In this document: positions 44,237 through 53,254 of the stretch, piece by piece
Position numbering within the stretch: position 1 is the first letter of the stretch
How the letters are laid out: each line of letters begins with the position of its first letter
The notes under the pieces: generated by a model
What the model was told of the DNA's origin: nothing
What the model saw: only the letters and a program-made list of their open reading frames with translations
Database searches by the model: none
From: Paraburkholderia nodosa
Lineage (GTDB): Bacteria; Pseudomonadota; Gammaproteobacteria; Burkholderiales; Burkholderiaceae
Assembly (NCBI RefSeq): GCF_001718195.1
Contig: NZ_MCNV01000002.1
Location: 558,001 to 622,000 of the forward strand
Direction of reading: 5' to 3'
DNA: 64,000 bases
Translations under genes and position numbers: made by a program

Positions 44237-44258
44237 CGGGCTACGTTGCCGTAGCCCG
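44237..44258. terminator. Hairpin between convergent RcnB-like and SHOCT genes
   Basis: CGGGCTACG-TTGC-CGTAGCCCG: perfect 9-bp stem with 4-nt loop, placed 14 bp after the RcnB-like stop. No T-run follows, so termination may be partial or Rho-assisted. Confidence 0.55.
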
Positions 44259-44308
44259 CGCTTGCTGCATGATTCAGGCATGGACGGTTGCCATGCCTGC
44301 CGCCCTTC

Positions 44309-44689
44309 TCATTCGACGAGCCGCGCGCGCAGGCGCTTGTACTCGTCGTCGGTAATCGAGCCTGTCGTTTTCAGCTTGTCGAGCTTCTCGATTTCGTCCG
44401 CGACACTGTAGCCCACTATGTGGCGCAGTTCTTCGCGCGCCTTCTGCGCCCGTTCCTGGTTGCGATGCGCCATGTCCCTGCCTTGCGTGAGGACATAGGC
44501 AAATATGCCAATATAGGGCAAAACAATCAGAAAGATCACCCAGACGATCTTCAGGAAGCCCGATATATCGGTTCGACGGAACAGGTCGCTCGTGATCGTG
44601 ATGAACAGCCAGAACCACAGAATGAACATGAATATCGAAAACGTATCGATAATAAAGTTCGAAAACGTAAAGCCATTTGCGAAGATCAT
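44309..44689 (-). CDS. Small membrane protein with PLDc_N-like and SHOCT domains
   Basis: A 126-residue protein with two membrane helices (IIDTFSIFMFILWFWLFITI; FLKIVWVIFLIVLPYIGIFAYVL), resembling phospholipase-D N-terminal-type membrane modules, then a charged linker and a C-terminal SHOCT motif (EIEKLDKLKTTGSITDDEYKRLRARLV). SHOCT motifs are short oligomerisation elements found at protein ends. Function unknown. Confidence 0.82.
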   Translation of the reverse strand: MIFANGFTFSNFIIDTFSIFMFILWFWLFITITSDLFRRTDISGFLKIVWVIFLIVLPYIGIFAYVLTQGRDMAHRNQERAQKAREELRHIVGYSVADEIEKLDKLKTTGSITDDEYKRLRARLVE

Positions 44690-44820
44690 GAATCGCCTCC
44701 GTCGGTTTTGCGTGTGTAAAACGGCAACCGCACACTGACACGGGCATCGATGGCGATACCGTGTGCGCGCGAAACGTGATGCGCGGCCGTGACGCGGCCG
44801 CCGACTGCGCTTTCGTCAGG

Positions 44821-45339
44821 TCAGATCAGGTCGCGCCTGCGCTCCCGGCCGCCAAACGGCACCACGGCCATGGAAATGAGATCCAGCCCGAGGAACAATC
44901 CGAGCAAGGGCAACGGCACGCTCGGGAAATTGGCGGCCAGAAAAATGGCGAGCAGGAAAGACAGCGCCGCACTGACAATGCCGATGTTGTTGATCTTCAC
45001 GTCCTGCCCGACGGAAGCAATGATCTTGAAGAAGCCGTCGAGCACGAAAAAGATCATCAGCATCACGGTAAGCCCGCGAGCCCGTGCGCTGTCATTGACC
45101 AGAATGAGAATGCCGATGAGTATGGGCACGATGACTGGCGGAATGCGCCTGATAGCGAGTTTCCAGTCCTTCGTCGTGAACAGATTCAAGGCATGCACGA
45201 AGCCGCAGAACAGCAGCATCCTTGCGATGAAAAGCGTTCCGATCAGGGACCTTGTCGAGAGTGACAAGACGATGCAGAAAATTCCCGCCGTGACGAGAAG
45301 CGTTGAACTGGCAATCGGAAAAATAGCACGCTTTTTCAT
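44821..45339 (-). CDS. DUF308/HdeD-like multi-pass membrane protein
   Basis: A 172-residue hydrophobic protein with about six predicted membrane segments (for example STLLVTAGIFCIVLSL, VIVPILIGILILVN, GLTVMLMIFFVLDGFFKII, LSFLLAIFLAANF). The repeated G-x-F/hydrophobic pattern and the VLDGFFKIIAS segment resemble HdeD-type (DUF308) proteins, linked in enterobacteria to acid resistance. ATG 45339 at MKKRAIF was preferred over 45381 because it begins the hydrophobic domain. Function here not known. Confidence 0.7.
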   Translation of the reverse strand: MKKRAIFPIASSTLLVTAGIFCIVLSLSTRSLIGTLFIARMLLFCGFVHALNLFTTKDWKLAIRRIPPVIVPILIGILILVNDSARARGLTVMLMIFFVLDGFFKIIASVGQDVKINNIGIVSAALSFLLAIFLAANFPSVPLPLLGLFLGLDLISMAVVPFGGRERRRDLI

Positions 45340-45462
45340 ATTCGAATGTAACTGCGTCAATACGGTTACATAGCTCGGCATATCTGACTTGCGCGTATTC
45401 TTGCCGAATTATAGGCTTAAGCGAAATTAAGCGTTCTACTATCAGCCGTCGAAGTATAGTGC

Positions 45463-47307
45463 GTGAGTGTGCAAATACAAGGGCGCGATTGCACCGTGAG
45501 CCTCGAACGCAGCCACACCTTCTCGTTCAGTCCCAACGGCGAGCACTTCCTGCTCGACGGCGAACCCTTGCAGATTCGCAGTGGCGAGATGCATCCCGCG
45601 CGCATACCACGCGAGTACTGGCTGCATCGCATTCGCATGGCCAAAGCGATGGGCATGAACTGCATTGCGCTGTACATCATGTGGAACTACCACGAGACGC
45701 GCAGGGGCGTGTTCGACTTCGAAAGCGGCAACCGCGATCTCGAAGCCTTTATCCGTCTGTGTCAGCAAGAAGCGCTGTGGGTGCTGCTGCGTCCGGGCCC
45801 CTACGTTTGCGCAGAATGGGACCTGGGAGGCCTTCCCGCTTACCTGCTGAGCGAACCGGACATCCAGCTTCGCACCGACTCCGCCAGCGATGCCCGTTAC
45901 ATGGCTGCGGTTGCGCGCTACATCGGCGAACTGGTTCCCCGCATCAAACCGTTGATGATCGATGCAGGCGGGCCGATCCTGATGATCCAGATAGAGAATG
46001 AATTCGGTTCGTACGCAAGTAATCCCGCTTACCTCGAAGAACTGAGGCAGCTCTGGCTACGGGGCGGCGTAACGGGGCCCTTCTACACCGAGGACGGCCT
46101 CGCGCAACTCGAACGCAATCGCACGACGGTGACGGGTGGCGCCATTGCATTGAGCAACGGCAACGCGGCGCAAATCGCCACGGTGCGACGCGCGTTTCCT
46201 GCCGTTCCCGCGATGGCGGGCGAGGTCTACCCGGGCTGGCTGACGCATTGGGGCGAGCCTGAATTCGCCGGACTTCATTACGATCTTTCCGCCATCTTGA
46301 GTGCATTCATGCAGTCGCAATTGTCGTTCAACCTCTATGTCATTCACGGCGGCACGAGTTTTGGCTTTTATGCCGGCGCGAATATGGACGAGTCGGGCAA
46401 CTATCAACCCGATATCACGAGCTACGACTATGGCGCGCCAATTAACGAGCAAGGCGCCGCCACCGCGAAGTACCTGAAGTATCGCGACATCATCGCCCGT
46501 TACCTGGCCGAGCCGTTGCCGGAGATCCCGGACGCCATACCCACGGTCGCGGGCCACACCCTGACGCCCACCCTCTATGCCTCGATCTGGGACAACCTCC
46601 CCGCGCCCTTGCCAAGTGTCGCTCCGTTGCCGTTCGAGCACTACGGCCAGCCATTCGGCTTCATGCTGTATCGAAAAACGTTGCGGTCGCAACCCGCTGA
46701 CGCGCTGGATATCAGCGGCGTTCACGACTATGCAACGGTCTTCGTCGGCGAGCGCTACGCGGGCGGCGTCTCGCGTGCGTGGATTCCGCACGACTATTCA
46801 CAGCGGCTACGCGTGACGCATCGCGCGCCGCTCGCATTGCCCGCCGCCGCGTCCGGCGCGTTGGAGATCCTGGTAGAGGCCATGGGCCGCGTCAACTTCG
46901 GGCCTGCAATCGTCGACCGCAAAGGCCTGCTGGAGCCCGTGAAAATGCAATACGCCGACGGGTCCGTTTCATCGCTCGAGGAATGGGAAGTCTTTTTGCT
47001 ACCGATGGATGAGGCGTACATCGCCGGGTTGGATGCACGCTGCACGAATCCGCTGAAACCCGGGCTCTTTTTCAAGGCGCGCCTGGTTCTCGATGAAATC
47101 GGCGACACCTGGCTCGATATGAGCCACTGGGCCAAGGGCGTGGTCTGGGTCAATGGGCACAATCTCGGTCGCTACTGGAGTATCGGCCCGCAACAGCGCC
47201 TGTTTTGCCCCGCGCCGTGGCTCACGCAAGGCGAGAACGAGGTGCTGATCTTCGACCTGCACCAGATCGAAGCGAAGCCGGTGCATCTGGCGAATGCGTT
47301 GTATTAG
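45463..47307 (+). CDS. Beta-galactosidase, glycoside hydrolase family 35
   Basis: A 614-residue enzyme hydrolysing terminal beta-galactosides. It opens with FLLDGEPLQIRSGEMHPARIPREYWLHRI, and the GH35 active-site signature is GGPILMIQIENEFGSY, whose Glu in NEFG is the acid/base; the nucleophile is probably Glu in MAGEVYPGWLTHWGE. C-terminal beta-sandwich domains follow, including GVVWVNGHNLGRYWSIGPQQ. No signal peptide, so probably cytoplasmic. The start is GTG 45463. It converges on and overlaps the alpha-galactosidase gene by 86 bp. Confidence 0.9.
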   Translation: MSVQIQGRDCTVSLERSHTFSFSPNGEHFLLDGEPLQIRSGEMHPARIPREYWLHRIRMAKAMGMNCIALYIMWNYHETRRGVFDFESGNRDLEAFIRLCQQEALWVLLRPGPYVCAEWDLGGLPAYLLSEPDIQLRTDSASDARYMAAVARYIGELVPRIKPLMIDAGGPILMIQIENEFGSYASNPAYLEELRQLWLRGGVTGPFYTEDGLAQLERNRTTVTGGAIALSNGNAAQIATVRRAFPAVPAMAGEVYPGWLTHWGEPEFAGLHYDLSAILSAFMQSQLSFNLYVIHGGTSFGFYAGANMDESGNYQPDITSYDYGAPINEQGAATAKYLKYRDIIARYLAEPLPEIPDAIPTVAGHTLTPTLYASIWDNLPAPLPSVAPLPFEHYGQPFGFMLYRKTLRSQPADALDISGVHDYATVFVGERYAGGVSRAWIPHDYSQRLRVTHRAPLALPAAASGALEILVEAMGRVNFGPAIVDRKGLLEPVKMQYADGSVSSLEEWEVFLLPMDEAYIAGLDARCTNPLKPGLFFKARLVLDEIGDTWLDMSHWAKGVVWVNGHNLGRYWSIGPQQRLFCPAPWLTQGENEVLIFDLHQIEAKPVHLANALY

Positions 47308-49261
47308 CCCCAGCGGTCGGCAGCAATTCCAGCGTGAGCACTTCGAATGGCGCGAGCTGGATTTCGCACGGCACGTCCGCGTCCAGTATTGCGAGAATGC
47401 TGCTCTTGCCTGCATACCAGAGATTCCGCACATGAAATCGTCCTGCCGCCTCGGCCGGCAATTCCAGTTGATGCCGCAGCGCCAGTGCAAAGCGCTGCGC
47501 CTGATCGTGCGGATTGCGCAGTGTGACGAATGCCTTGTGCGGCGCCCACGCGGCCCAGCCGTAGATGGCCGCTTCGTCGGGCGCGCCGCCGATCCAGTGG
47601 CTGTCGCGCAATACGTCGCTGTTCGCGCGCGCCCACCGGGCCGCTTGCGCGAGCACGTTCCAGTCGTCTTCGCCCAGCAGCGAAGGCGTGATGTATAGCT
47701 CCTGCAATTGCGTACCGCTCGCGAAGAAGGACCGCACCTCGTGCGCGAATGCGTCGCCTGCCGGCGCATTCAGGCGCGGATTGCACTGTGCCAGCACAAT
47801 GCCGTGCAGCATCAGGGAATTGAGCGGAAAGAGCGGGCTGCGCAGCACGACGTTGCGGTACGTCTGCGCGTCGCGATACGTGATCCAGCGCTCGCGGTGC
47901 GTGCCGCTGCCCGCCTGACCGTCGTCACCGCCGCCCCGCCAGATCGCGTCGACGTAGCGCAGCCAGAACGGCGAGGGATGCGTGCCGGTCGAGAGATTGA
48001 TGAAGGTTGCCGGTTTCGCCGCGCGAATGTCGCCGATGAGCTGGATTGCCGCGTCCCAGTCGCTATCGAAAAGGCTGCCTGGAAATACACGGTCCGCGTT
48101 GCCTGTGCCGTCGAACTTGAACTGGTTCACGCCGTCTGTCGCGAGCAGGCTCATCACGACTTCGTGAAAGCGCTCGTAATAGCGAGGCCCCGATAACGCA
48201 AAGCCATTATCGATGATCTCATAGCCAGTGGCGCGGCCGTGCGTGACGCGTTCGTCCTTCGGCGCGCAATAGCCGCCCCAGGGAGACAGCCAAACGCCGG
48301 GCGCGCCGCCATAGCGCGCCGCCGCGTCGCGCAGCGGCGCAAAGCCATGAGGAAACGCCTGGCTGAAATGCCAGCCGCCGCCAAGGTCGTCCCAGCCATC
48401 GTCGAAAAGAAACGAATCGATCTGCACGCCGCGCGCGGTATGTAACTCGTGGCCGATTGCGTCGATACGCTCCAGCGCCTGTTCCTGCGTATAAGGCGTG
48501 AGATAACCGATATCCCACCAGCTGTTGTAGTGCAGAAACGGCTGATATGGGCGAGCGCGCTCCTGCTCGAGGTATGTGGAGAAATCACGCCGCAACTGTC
48601 CGTCGCGAGCCACGCCGGCCACGGCGGAGTAAGTCAGCGTCCGGTTCTTTTCCAGCGGCAACGCGCGATGCAGCGTAAAAGCGATGCTATCTGCCTCCAC
48701 GTGGCTGGTTGCAAGCGGCAACTCGAAGCCCAGATAGAAGCTGCCCGCGACGACCGGCGTGCCCTTGCGTTCACTGCCGGTCTGCGCGGCGGCAGCGCGC
48801 GCCTGCAGCAATGAAACGACGCCAATGGCTTCGTCCAGGCGCAGGGCCGTCACGTTTAGCGTCATGCGCAGATATCGCGCGCCGTCGCGCTGCTCTACGC
48901 TCCATTGAATCGCGAGACGCCCCTGGGCGTCGCCCAGCGTGATGCTCACGCGCTGGCCCTCAACGCGTTCGGCCAGGCGCGATGCGTGCGGGTTGGCCGC
49001 GAGCGCGTCTTCCCGTACCGGTGCAAGCACCCGCAGTCCGGCCAGACCGAGCGTGGTGCCATCCGCGAACGTCAGCGTGAACGGCGCGACGATCGGCAGC
49101 TCGCATGCTCTTGCGCAATCGACGAGCGAGAAGCGAGTGAGGTGTTCGTCCTCGAGTGTCCAGCGCAATGCAACGGCTTGATTCCCGAACGAGCAGACAT
49201 CGCCCTGCGTCCGGAATTCAGGCATGGAGGCTTGCGTAGCAGTTCGATCGTCGGTGCACAT
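47222..49261 (-). CDS. Alpha-galactosidase-like glycoside hydrolase (GH36/clan GH-D)
   Basis: A 679-residue enzyme of the GH-D clan. Barrel motifs include FLHYNSWWDIGY, QIDSFLFDDGWDDLGGGW, GVWLSPWGGYCAP, and the nucleophile segment NQFKFDGTGNADR; the acid/base is probably an Asp in the RYVDAIWRGGGDD region. No signal peptide. ATG 49261 was taken as start though no clear ribosome-binding site is visible; ATG 49225 is an alternative. The last 30 residues (from about GANTTHSPDAPASL) are read antisense through the end of the beta-galactosidase gene, so the natural stop may have been displaced. Together the two genes suggest use of mixed galactosides. Confidence 0.83.
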   Translation of the reverse strand: MCTDDRTATQASMPEFRTQGDVCSFGNQAVALRWTLEDEHLTRFSLVDCARACELPIVAPFTLTFADGTTLGLAGLRVLAPVREDALAANPHASRLAERVEGQRVSITLGDAQGRLAIQWSVEQRDGARYLRMTLNVTALRLDEAIGVVSLLQARAAAAQTGSERKGTPVVAGSFYLGFELPLATSHVEADSIAFTLHRALPLEKNRTLTYSAVAGVARDGQLRRDFSTYLEQERARPYQPFLHYNSWWDIGYLTPYTQEQALERIDAIGHELHTARGVQIDSFLFDDGWDDLGGGWHFSQAFPHGFAPLRDAAARYGGAPGVWLSPWGGYCAPKDERVTHGRATGYEIIDNGFALSGPRYYERFHEVVMSLLATDGVNQFKFDGTGNADRVFPGSLFDSDWDAAIQLIGDIRAAKPATFINLSTGTHPSPFWLRYVDAIWRGGGDDGQAGSGTHRERWITYRDAQTYRNVVLRSPLFPLNSLMLHGIVLAQCNPRLNAPAGDAFAHEVRSFFASGTQLQELYITPSLLGEDDWNVLAQAARWARANSDVLRDSHWIGGAPDEAAIYGWAAWAPHKAFVTLRNPHDQAQRFALALRHQLELPAEAAGRFHVRNLWYAGKSSILAILDADVPCEIQLAPFEVLTLELLPTAGANTTHSPDAPASLRSGAGRRSAPRSRLA

Positions 49262-49522
49262 GGGAAACCTGTCCCGGACGCGAGCAACCTCTGTAGGGTA
49301 ATGGCAAAGGCATAACCGTGTAATGGCCCCAAAGCGGCGGCCCCACACAACCGGACATTCAGATCCGCGCAACTACCTTATGAGAACCTTAAGCTCGCTA
49401 TTTTTTCGCGCGGCCTTACCAGCGGTTACACGATTGACAAATCTGCGCATCCCGTTCGTAAGCCCAGCGACTAGAATCCGCTTCCATCGCAACCGCGTCC
49501 GTTGACTGGAATAGAGATCATC

Positions 49523-49819
49523 ATGAATCGCCTGACGTTTTATCTTCTCGCAGGACTCGCAGGGACGTGTGTCAGCACAGCGGCATCCGCCCATGCCGAT
49601 ATCGGTGTCTATCTCGGCGTTCCCGGTCCGGTCTATGCCGCGCCCGAGCCGGTGTACGAGGCACCGCCGCCCGTCGTGTATGCGGCACCGCCCGCTGCGG
49701 TTTACGAACCGGCCCCGGCCTACGGCTACTACCGCTACGACCACGACGAAGGCGAACACCACTGGCACGACCACGGCCGTCATCGTGGCTGGGAACATCA
49801 CCACGGCGACGACGATTGA
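49523..49819 (+). CDS. Small secreted His/Tyr/Pro-rich protein of unknown function
   Basis: A 98-residue protein with a signal peptide (MNRLTFYLLAGLAGTCVSTAASAHA). The mature part begins DIGVYLGVPGPVY, then has imperfect P-x-Y-E/A-A-P-P repeats, and ends in a His/Asp tail (HHWHDHGRHRGWEHHHGDDD). The opening DIGVYLG is common to many small Burkholderiales envelope proteins. The His-Asp tail could bind transition metals. ATG 49523 is chosen because the signal peptide starts there. Confidence 0.8.
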   Translation: MNRLTFYLLAGLAGTCVSTAASAHADIGVYLGVPGPVYAAPEPVYEAPPPVVYAAPPAAVYEPAPAYGYYRYDHDEGEHHWHDHGRHRGWEHHHGDDD

Positions 49820-50194
49820 TCGGCGCGCCCGCCAGCTCTTGTTCGTTGCGCGCGCAACCTCATGCGCGCGCCTCCCTCTCGCTACTTGTACAAAGTCCGT
49901 CGCTCCCTCCCTGCGACAGCAGTCCTGTTCGGCCACGCCAGGCTAGGCCCATCAAAGTTGTCTAGCCAATAAACGCTTACAACGCACGCCCGACCCCACC
50001 TCCCGCCCTTCCTTCCCGTGTGCACCGCGCACGTGTCAGCACGTTTACACCTTCCGCCAGCAAAAACCCTAGTTGTCTCAATATGTGAGAGCCGTTATCT
50101 TGTCTATACAACACGGCTGACGTGACAGCCCGCTGTTGACCATGCCGCCATCCGTCACGGCGGCGTCGAAAGCCATACTGGAGACCCCACGTCA
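49820..50194. other. 375-bp intergenic region with two TTGT..ACAA palindromes
   Basis: No gene seen. Two short palindromes stand out: TTGTACAA (49886-49893) and TTGT-CTAT-ACAA (50100-50111). The second lies 83 bp upstream of the amino-acid-binding protein ATG and resembles operators of GntR/HutC-type regulators; it is listed separately. Confidence 0.5.
50100..50111. promoter_or_regulatory. Candidate GntR/HutC-type operator before the amino-acid-binding protein
   Basis: TTGTCTATACAA, a TTGT/ACAA inverted repeat, 83 bp upstream of the ATG at 50195. The pattern fits GntR-family operators in general; no such regulator is in the window. Confidence 0.35.
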
Positions 50195-50971
50195 ATGAAG
50201 AAGTTTGCCCTGTGCATTGCGATGCTCGCCGTCGCCACCTCGGTCTGTGCGAAGGACTGGACCACCGTCCGCTTTGGCGTGGACGCAAGTTATCCCCCAT
50301 TCGAATCGAAGAGCACGGACGGCAAGCTGGTCGGCTTCGACATCGACGTCGGCAACGAAATCTGCAAACGCATCAACGCGAAGTGCGTGTGGGTGGAAAG
50401 CGAATTCGACGGCATGATTCCGGCGCTCAAGGCGAAGAAGTTCGACGCCGTCCTCTCCTCGATGTCGATGACGCCGCAGCGTGAAGCGCAAATCGCGTTC
50501 TCCTCAAAGGTCTTCCACACGCCTAGCCGTCTCGTCGCGAAGAAGGGCACGAGCCTCCAGCCCACGGCGGATTCGTTGAAGGGCAAGACGGTCGGCGTCG
50601 AGCAGGGCACGACCCAGGAAGCCTATGCAAAAGCCAATTGGGCGCCGAACGGTGTGAAGATCGTGCCTTACCAGGATCAGGACCAGGTCTATGCGGACCT
50701 GCTCTCGGGCCGCCTCGACGCCGCGCTGCAAGACGCCGTGCAAGCCGACCTGAGCTTCCTGAAGACCCCGCGCGGCGCAGGCTTCGCGTTCACGAACGGC
50801 GAACTGAGCGATCCCAGCGGCATTCTCGGCAACGGTGCCGCCATCGGCCTGCGCAAGGACGACGCCGACCTGAAGGCAAAGATCGACAAGGCGCTCGCGG
50901 ACATGCTCAAGGACGGCACGTACAAGAAGATCGAATCGCGCTACTTCGCATTCGACGTGTACGGTTCCTGA
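50195..50971 (+). CDS. Periplasmic amino-acid-binding protein (Lys/Arg/Orn/His type)
   Basis: A 258-residue ABC-transporter solute-binding protein. The signal peptide is MKKFALCIAMLAVATSVCA. The mature part has VRFGVDASYPPFESKSTDGKLVGFDIDVGNEICKRINAKCVWV, the common opening of the ArgT/HisJ family, and MTPQREAQIAFSSKVFHTPSRLVAKKG. The family binds cationic amino acids, but ligand specificity is inferred. No permease or ATPase genes are adjacent. A terminator follows, so it is probably a separate transcript from the next gene. Confidence 0.9.
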   Translation: MKKFALCIAMLAVATSVCAKDWTTVRFGVDASYPPFESKSTDGKLVGFDIDVGNEICKRINAKCVWVESEFDGMIPALKAKKFDAVLSSMSMTPQREAQIAFSSKVFHTPSRLVAKKGTSLQPTADSLKGKTVGVEQGTTQEAYAKANWAPNGVKIVPYQDQDQVYADLLSGRLDAALQDAVQADLSFLKTPRGAGFAFTNGELSDPSGILGNGAAIGLRKDDADLKAKIDKALADMLKDGTYKKIESRYFAFDVYGS

Positions 50972-50999
50972 GTCTGACCGGAGCACACGATTAGCGACG

Positions 51000-51026
51000 A
51001 AGGCGTGGGACACTCCCGCGCCTTTT
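51000..51026 (+). terminator. Rho-independent terminator after the amino-acid-binding protein
   Basis: AAGGCGTGGGA-CAC-TCCCGCGCCTT: 11-bp stem with one G-U pair and a 3-nt loop, ending in TTTT, 29 bp after the stop codon. Confidence 0.8.
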
Positions 51027-51065
51027 GCCCTTTCCGCCGCCCGTAACTTCCGTCCTCACGCCATC

Positions 51066-52181
51066 ATGCAGATCCAGACCCATCCGCTCATTTCGCCGGC
51101 GCTCGGCACCGCGCGGCACCTTACGAGCTTCCACTACGGCCCCACCGGCGCACAGAAGATCTACATCCAGTCGTCGCTGCACGCCGACGAACTGCCGGGC
51201 ATGCTCGTCGCCTGGGCCCTGCGCCAACGCCTTGCCGCGCTCGAAGCCGCAGGCAAGCTGCGCGGCGAGGTCGTCGTCGTGCCCGTGCCCAATCCTATCG
51301 GCCTCAATCAGCGCCTGCTGGGTCAGCTGCTCGGGCGTTTCGAAAGCGGCACCGCGGCCAACTTCAACCGCCACTTCCACGATCTCGCCGAACTCGTGCT
51401 CCCGCGTGTCGGCTCTCGCCTGAGCGGCGACGCACAGCAGAACGTGGCCGTCGTGCGCGCTGCGATGCGCGAGGCGCTCGACGAACAGACGCCCACCACG
51501 GAACTCGGCTCGCAGCGTCTTGCGCTTCAGCGCCTGTCGTACGACGCCGATGTCGTGCTCGACCTGCATTGCGACTTCGAAGGTGCGATGCATCTCTACA
51601 CGAACCCCGACCTGTGGGCCGATGTCGAGCCGCTCGCGCGCTATCTCGAAGCGAAGGCGTCGCTCTTCGCGCTCAATTCGGACGGCAATCCCTTCGACGA
51701 GATTCACAGCTTCTGCTGGTCCGCGCTGCGCGAGCGCTACGGCGAACGCTTTCCGATTCCCAACGGTGCGGTGTCCGTGACGATCGAGTTGCGCGGCCAG
51801 GCAGACGTGAGCTACGACTTCGCCGAACGCGACGCGAACGCCATCGTCAATTACCTCACGCATCGCGGTGTGATCGAGGGCACGCCCGCGCCGCTGCCTG
51901 CGCTCGAATACGCGGCCACGCCGTTCGCGGGCGCCGAAACGCTCATTGCGCCGGCCTCCGGCGTGCTCGTGTTCCGCACACCGGTTGGCGTGAGGGTCGA
52001 ACCGGGTCAGCCGATTGCCGATGTGGTCGATCCGCTGACCGATCGCGTCGTCACGATCACGAGCTCCGTGACCGGCATGCTGTACGCACGCCAACGCACG
52101 CGCTTCGCCACGGCGGGGATGGAAGTGGCGTGGGTGGCGGGCGCCACGCCGCTGCGCAGCGGCTCCCTGCTGCCTGGCTAG
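51066..52181 (+). CDS. Succinylglutamate desuccinylase/aspartoacylase-family zinc hydrolase
   Basis: A 371-residue M14-like hydrolase. The zinc site is visible: H-x-x-E in SSLHADELPGMLVAW and the third His in DVVLDLHCDFEGAMH. The substrate-carboxylate Arg region is NFNRHFHDL. A C-terminal beta-domain (about residues 290-371) resembles that of AstE/aspartoacylase-like proteins. The family removes acyl groups from N-acyl amino acids. Placement after a cationic-amino-acid binding protein suggests a role in arginine or related amino-acid use, but the rest of the succinyltransferase pathway is not here. Confidence 0.85.
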   Translation: MQIQTHPLISPALGTARHLTSFHYGPTGAQKIYIQSSLHADELPGMLVAWALRQRLAALEAAGKLRGEVVVVPVPNPIGLNQRLLGQLLGRFESGTAANFNRHFHDLAELVLPRVGSRLSGDAQQNVAVVRAAMREALDEQTPTTELGSQRLALQRLSYDADVVLDLHCDFEGAMHLYTNPDLWADVEPLARYLEAKASLFALNSDGNPFDEIHSFCWSALRERYGERFPIPNGAVSVTIELRGQADVSYDFAERDANAIVNYLTHRGVIEGTPAPLPALEYAATPFAGAETLIAPASGVLVFRTPVGVRVEPGQPIADVVDPLTDRVVTITSSVTGMLYARQRTRFATAGMEVAWVAGATPLRSGSLLPG

Positions 52182-52515
52182 GCGATGAAACCGGGCAAAT
52201 CGCCCGAAACGATGTGGGGTCATGCCCGATAACGGACAGGTTGTGCGGCCCGGTTCGTTTGGAAACGAAACGATATGTGACGGGGCGTAACAGCGGGCCG
52301 GCAGGCACGCCGCACAGGACGATGCCTGCCGCTGCGGCGCAGTGAGGGCGGGAGCAAGCGCGATTTACACTTGCTTTCGATTCTTTACCTATGCGCGCTG
52401 AATTGAAACTTACGATGGCTAGCGCCTGGAACATCGGGCCCCAAGGCGGCCGGAGACCTCCGTTTCCGGCCGCCTTGCTCATTCGTAAATAAGTCAGCGG
52501 AATGGCCCACAATAA
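52182..52515. other. 334-bp intergenic region holding a strong hairpin
   Basis: No gene seen. It contains the hairpin listed at 52443-52476; the rest has no repeats or recognisable operators. Confidence 0.5.
52443..52476 (+). terminator. Strong hairpin upstream of the PAP2 gene
   Basis: AAGGCGGCCGGA (52443-52454) and TCCGGCCGCCTT (52465-52476) form a perfect 12-bp stem with a 10-nt loop. It is followed by TGCTCATTCG rather than a T-run, so termination is likely but not certain; it lies 40 bp before the PAP2 start. Confidence 0.5.
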
Positions 52516-53211
52516 ATGAACAGCTTCGATACCGTCATTCTGGGAGCCCTCACCCAAGTCGATCTGCCGCCACTGCTCAATCATGCGATCCGGGTGATGG
52601 TGGGACTCTATACGTTCAAGGGGTATTTCCTCATCCCGCTCATCTGGTGGATCTGGTTTCAGCCGAACGAGCGGCGCGAGTGGCGGCGCGAGATGATGAT
52701 CGCCACGGTGACGAGCGGCCTGATCGCGCTCGCCGTGGGACGCCTCCTCGCGCGTTTACTGCCGTTCCGCCAACGGCCGCTATTCAATCCCGATCTGCAT
52801 CTGCATTTCGCCTCGTCGTCGCTGCGGGCGGCCGGGCTCACCGACTTCAGTTCGTTCCCGAGCGATCACGCCATGCTGTGGGTGGCGATTGCGATGGGGA
52901 TCTTGCTGGTATGGCGTGTGGTCGGCGCGCTGGTGATGTTATACGTGGTACTCGTTATCTGCCTGCCGCGTGCGTATCTGGGCTATCACTACCCCACGGA
53001 TTTGATAGCGGGCGCCGCAATCGGCGTGGTGATTACCTGCCTGATGACGCGCGACGCAGTCAGGAAGCGGACCGCCGAGCCCGCTCTGCGCCTGATGGTG
53101 CGCTTTCCCGGGGCGGCTGCCGCATTCACATTTCTCGTATGTTTCGAACTGGTCACGCAATTCGACGATCTTCTGCGGCTCGCCCACTCCGTGGTGCACG
53201 GCATGATCTGA
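52516..53211 (+). CDS. PAP2-family membrane phosphatase (undecaprenyl-pyrophosphate-phosphatase-like)
   Basis: A 231-residue membrane phosphatase. The three active-site motifs are in place: LLPFRQRPLF (KxxxxxxRP-like), SSFPSDHAMLW (PSGH variant PSDH), and RAYLGYHYPTDLIAG (SRxxxxxHxxxD). Four to six membrane segments are visible. Such proteins recycle undecaprenyl pyrophosphate or dephosphorylate other lipid phosphates; BcrC homologues give bacitracin resistance. Converges with the aldehyde dehydrogenase across a hairpin. Confidence 0.87.
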   Translation: MNSFDTVILGALTQVDLPPLLNHAIRVMVGLYTFKGYFLIPLIWWIWFQPNERREWRREMMIATVTSGLIALAVGRLLARLLPFRQRPLFNPDLHLHFASSSLRAAGLTDFSSFPSDHAMLWVAIAMGILLVWRVVGALVMLYVVLVICLPRAYLGYHYPTDLIAGAAIGVVITCLMTRDAVRKRTAEPALRLMVRFPGAAAAFTFLVCFELVTQFDDLLRLAHSVVHGMI

Positions 53212-53217
53212 AAACCG

Positions 53218-53250
53218 GCGCGGGCGGCGTCTTCCGTACGCCGCCCGCGC
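53218..53250. terminator. Bidirectional terminator between PAP2 and aldehyde dehydrogenase genes
   Basis: A perfect 13-bp stem (53218-53230 with 53238-53250) and a 7-nt loop. On the minus strand it is followed by CCGGTTTT, giving a short T-run for the sugar-acid operon; on the plus strand it follows the PAP2 stop by 6 bp. Confidence 0.75.
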
Positions 53251-53254
53251 GGCT

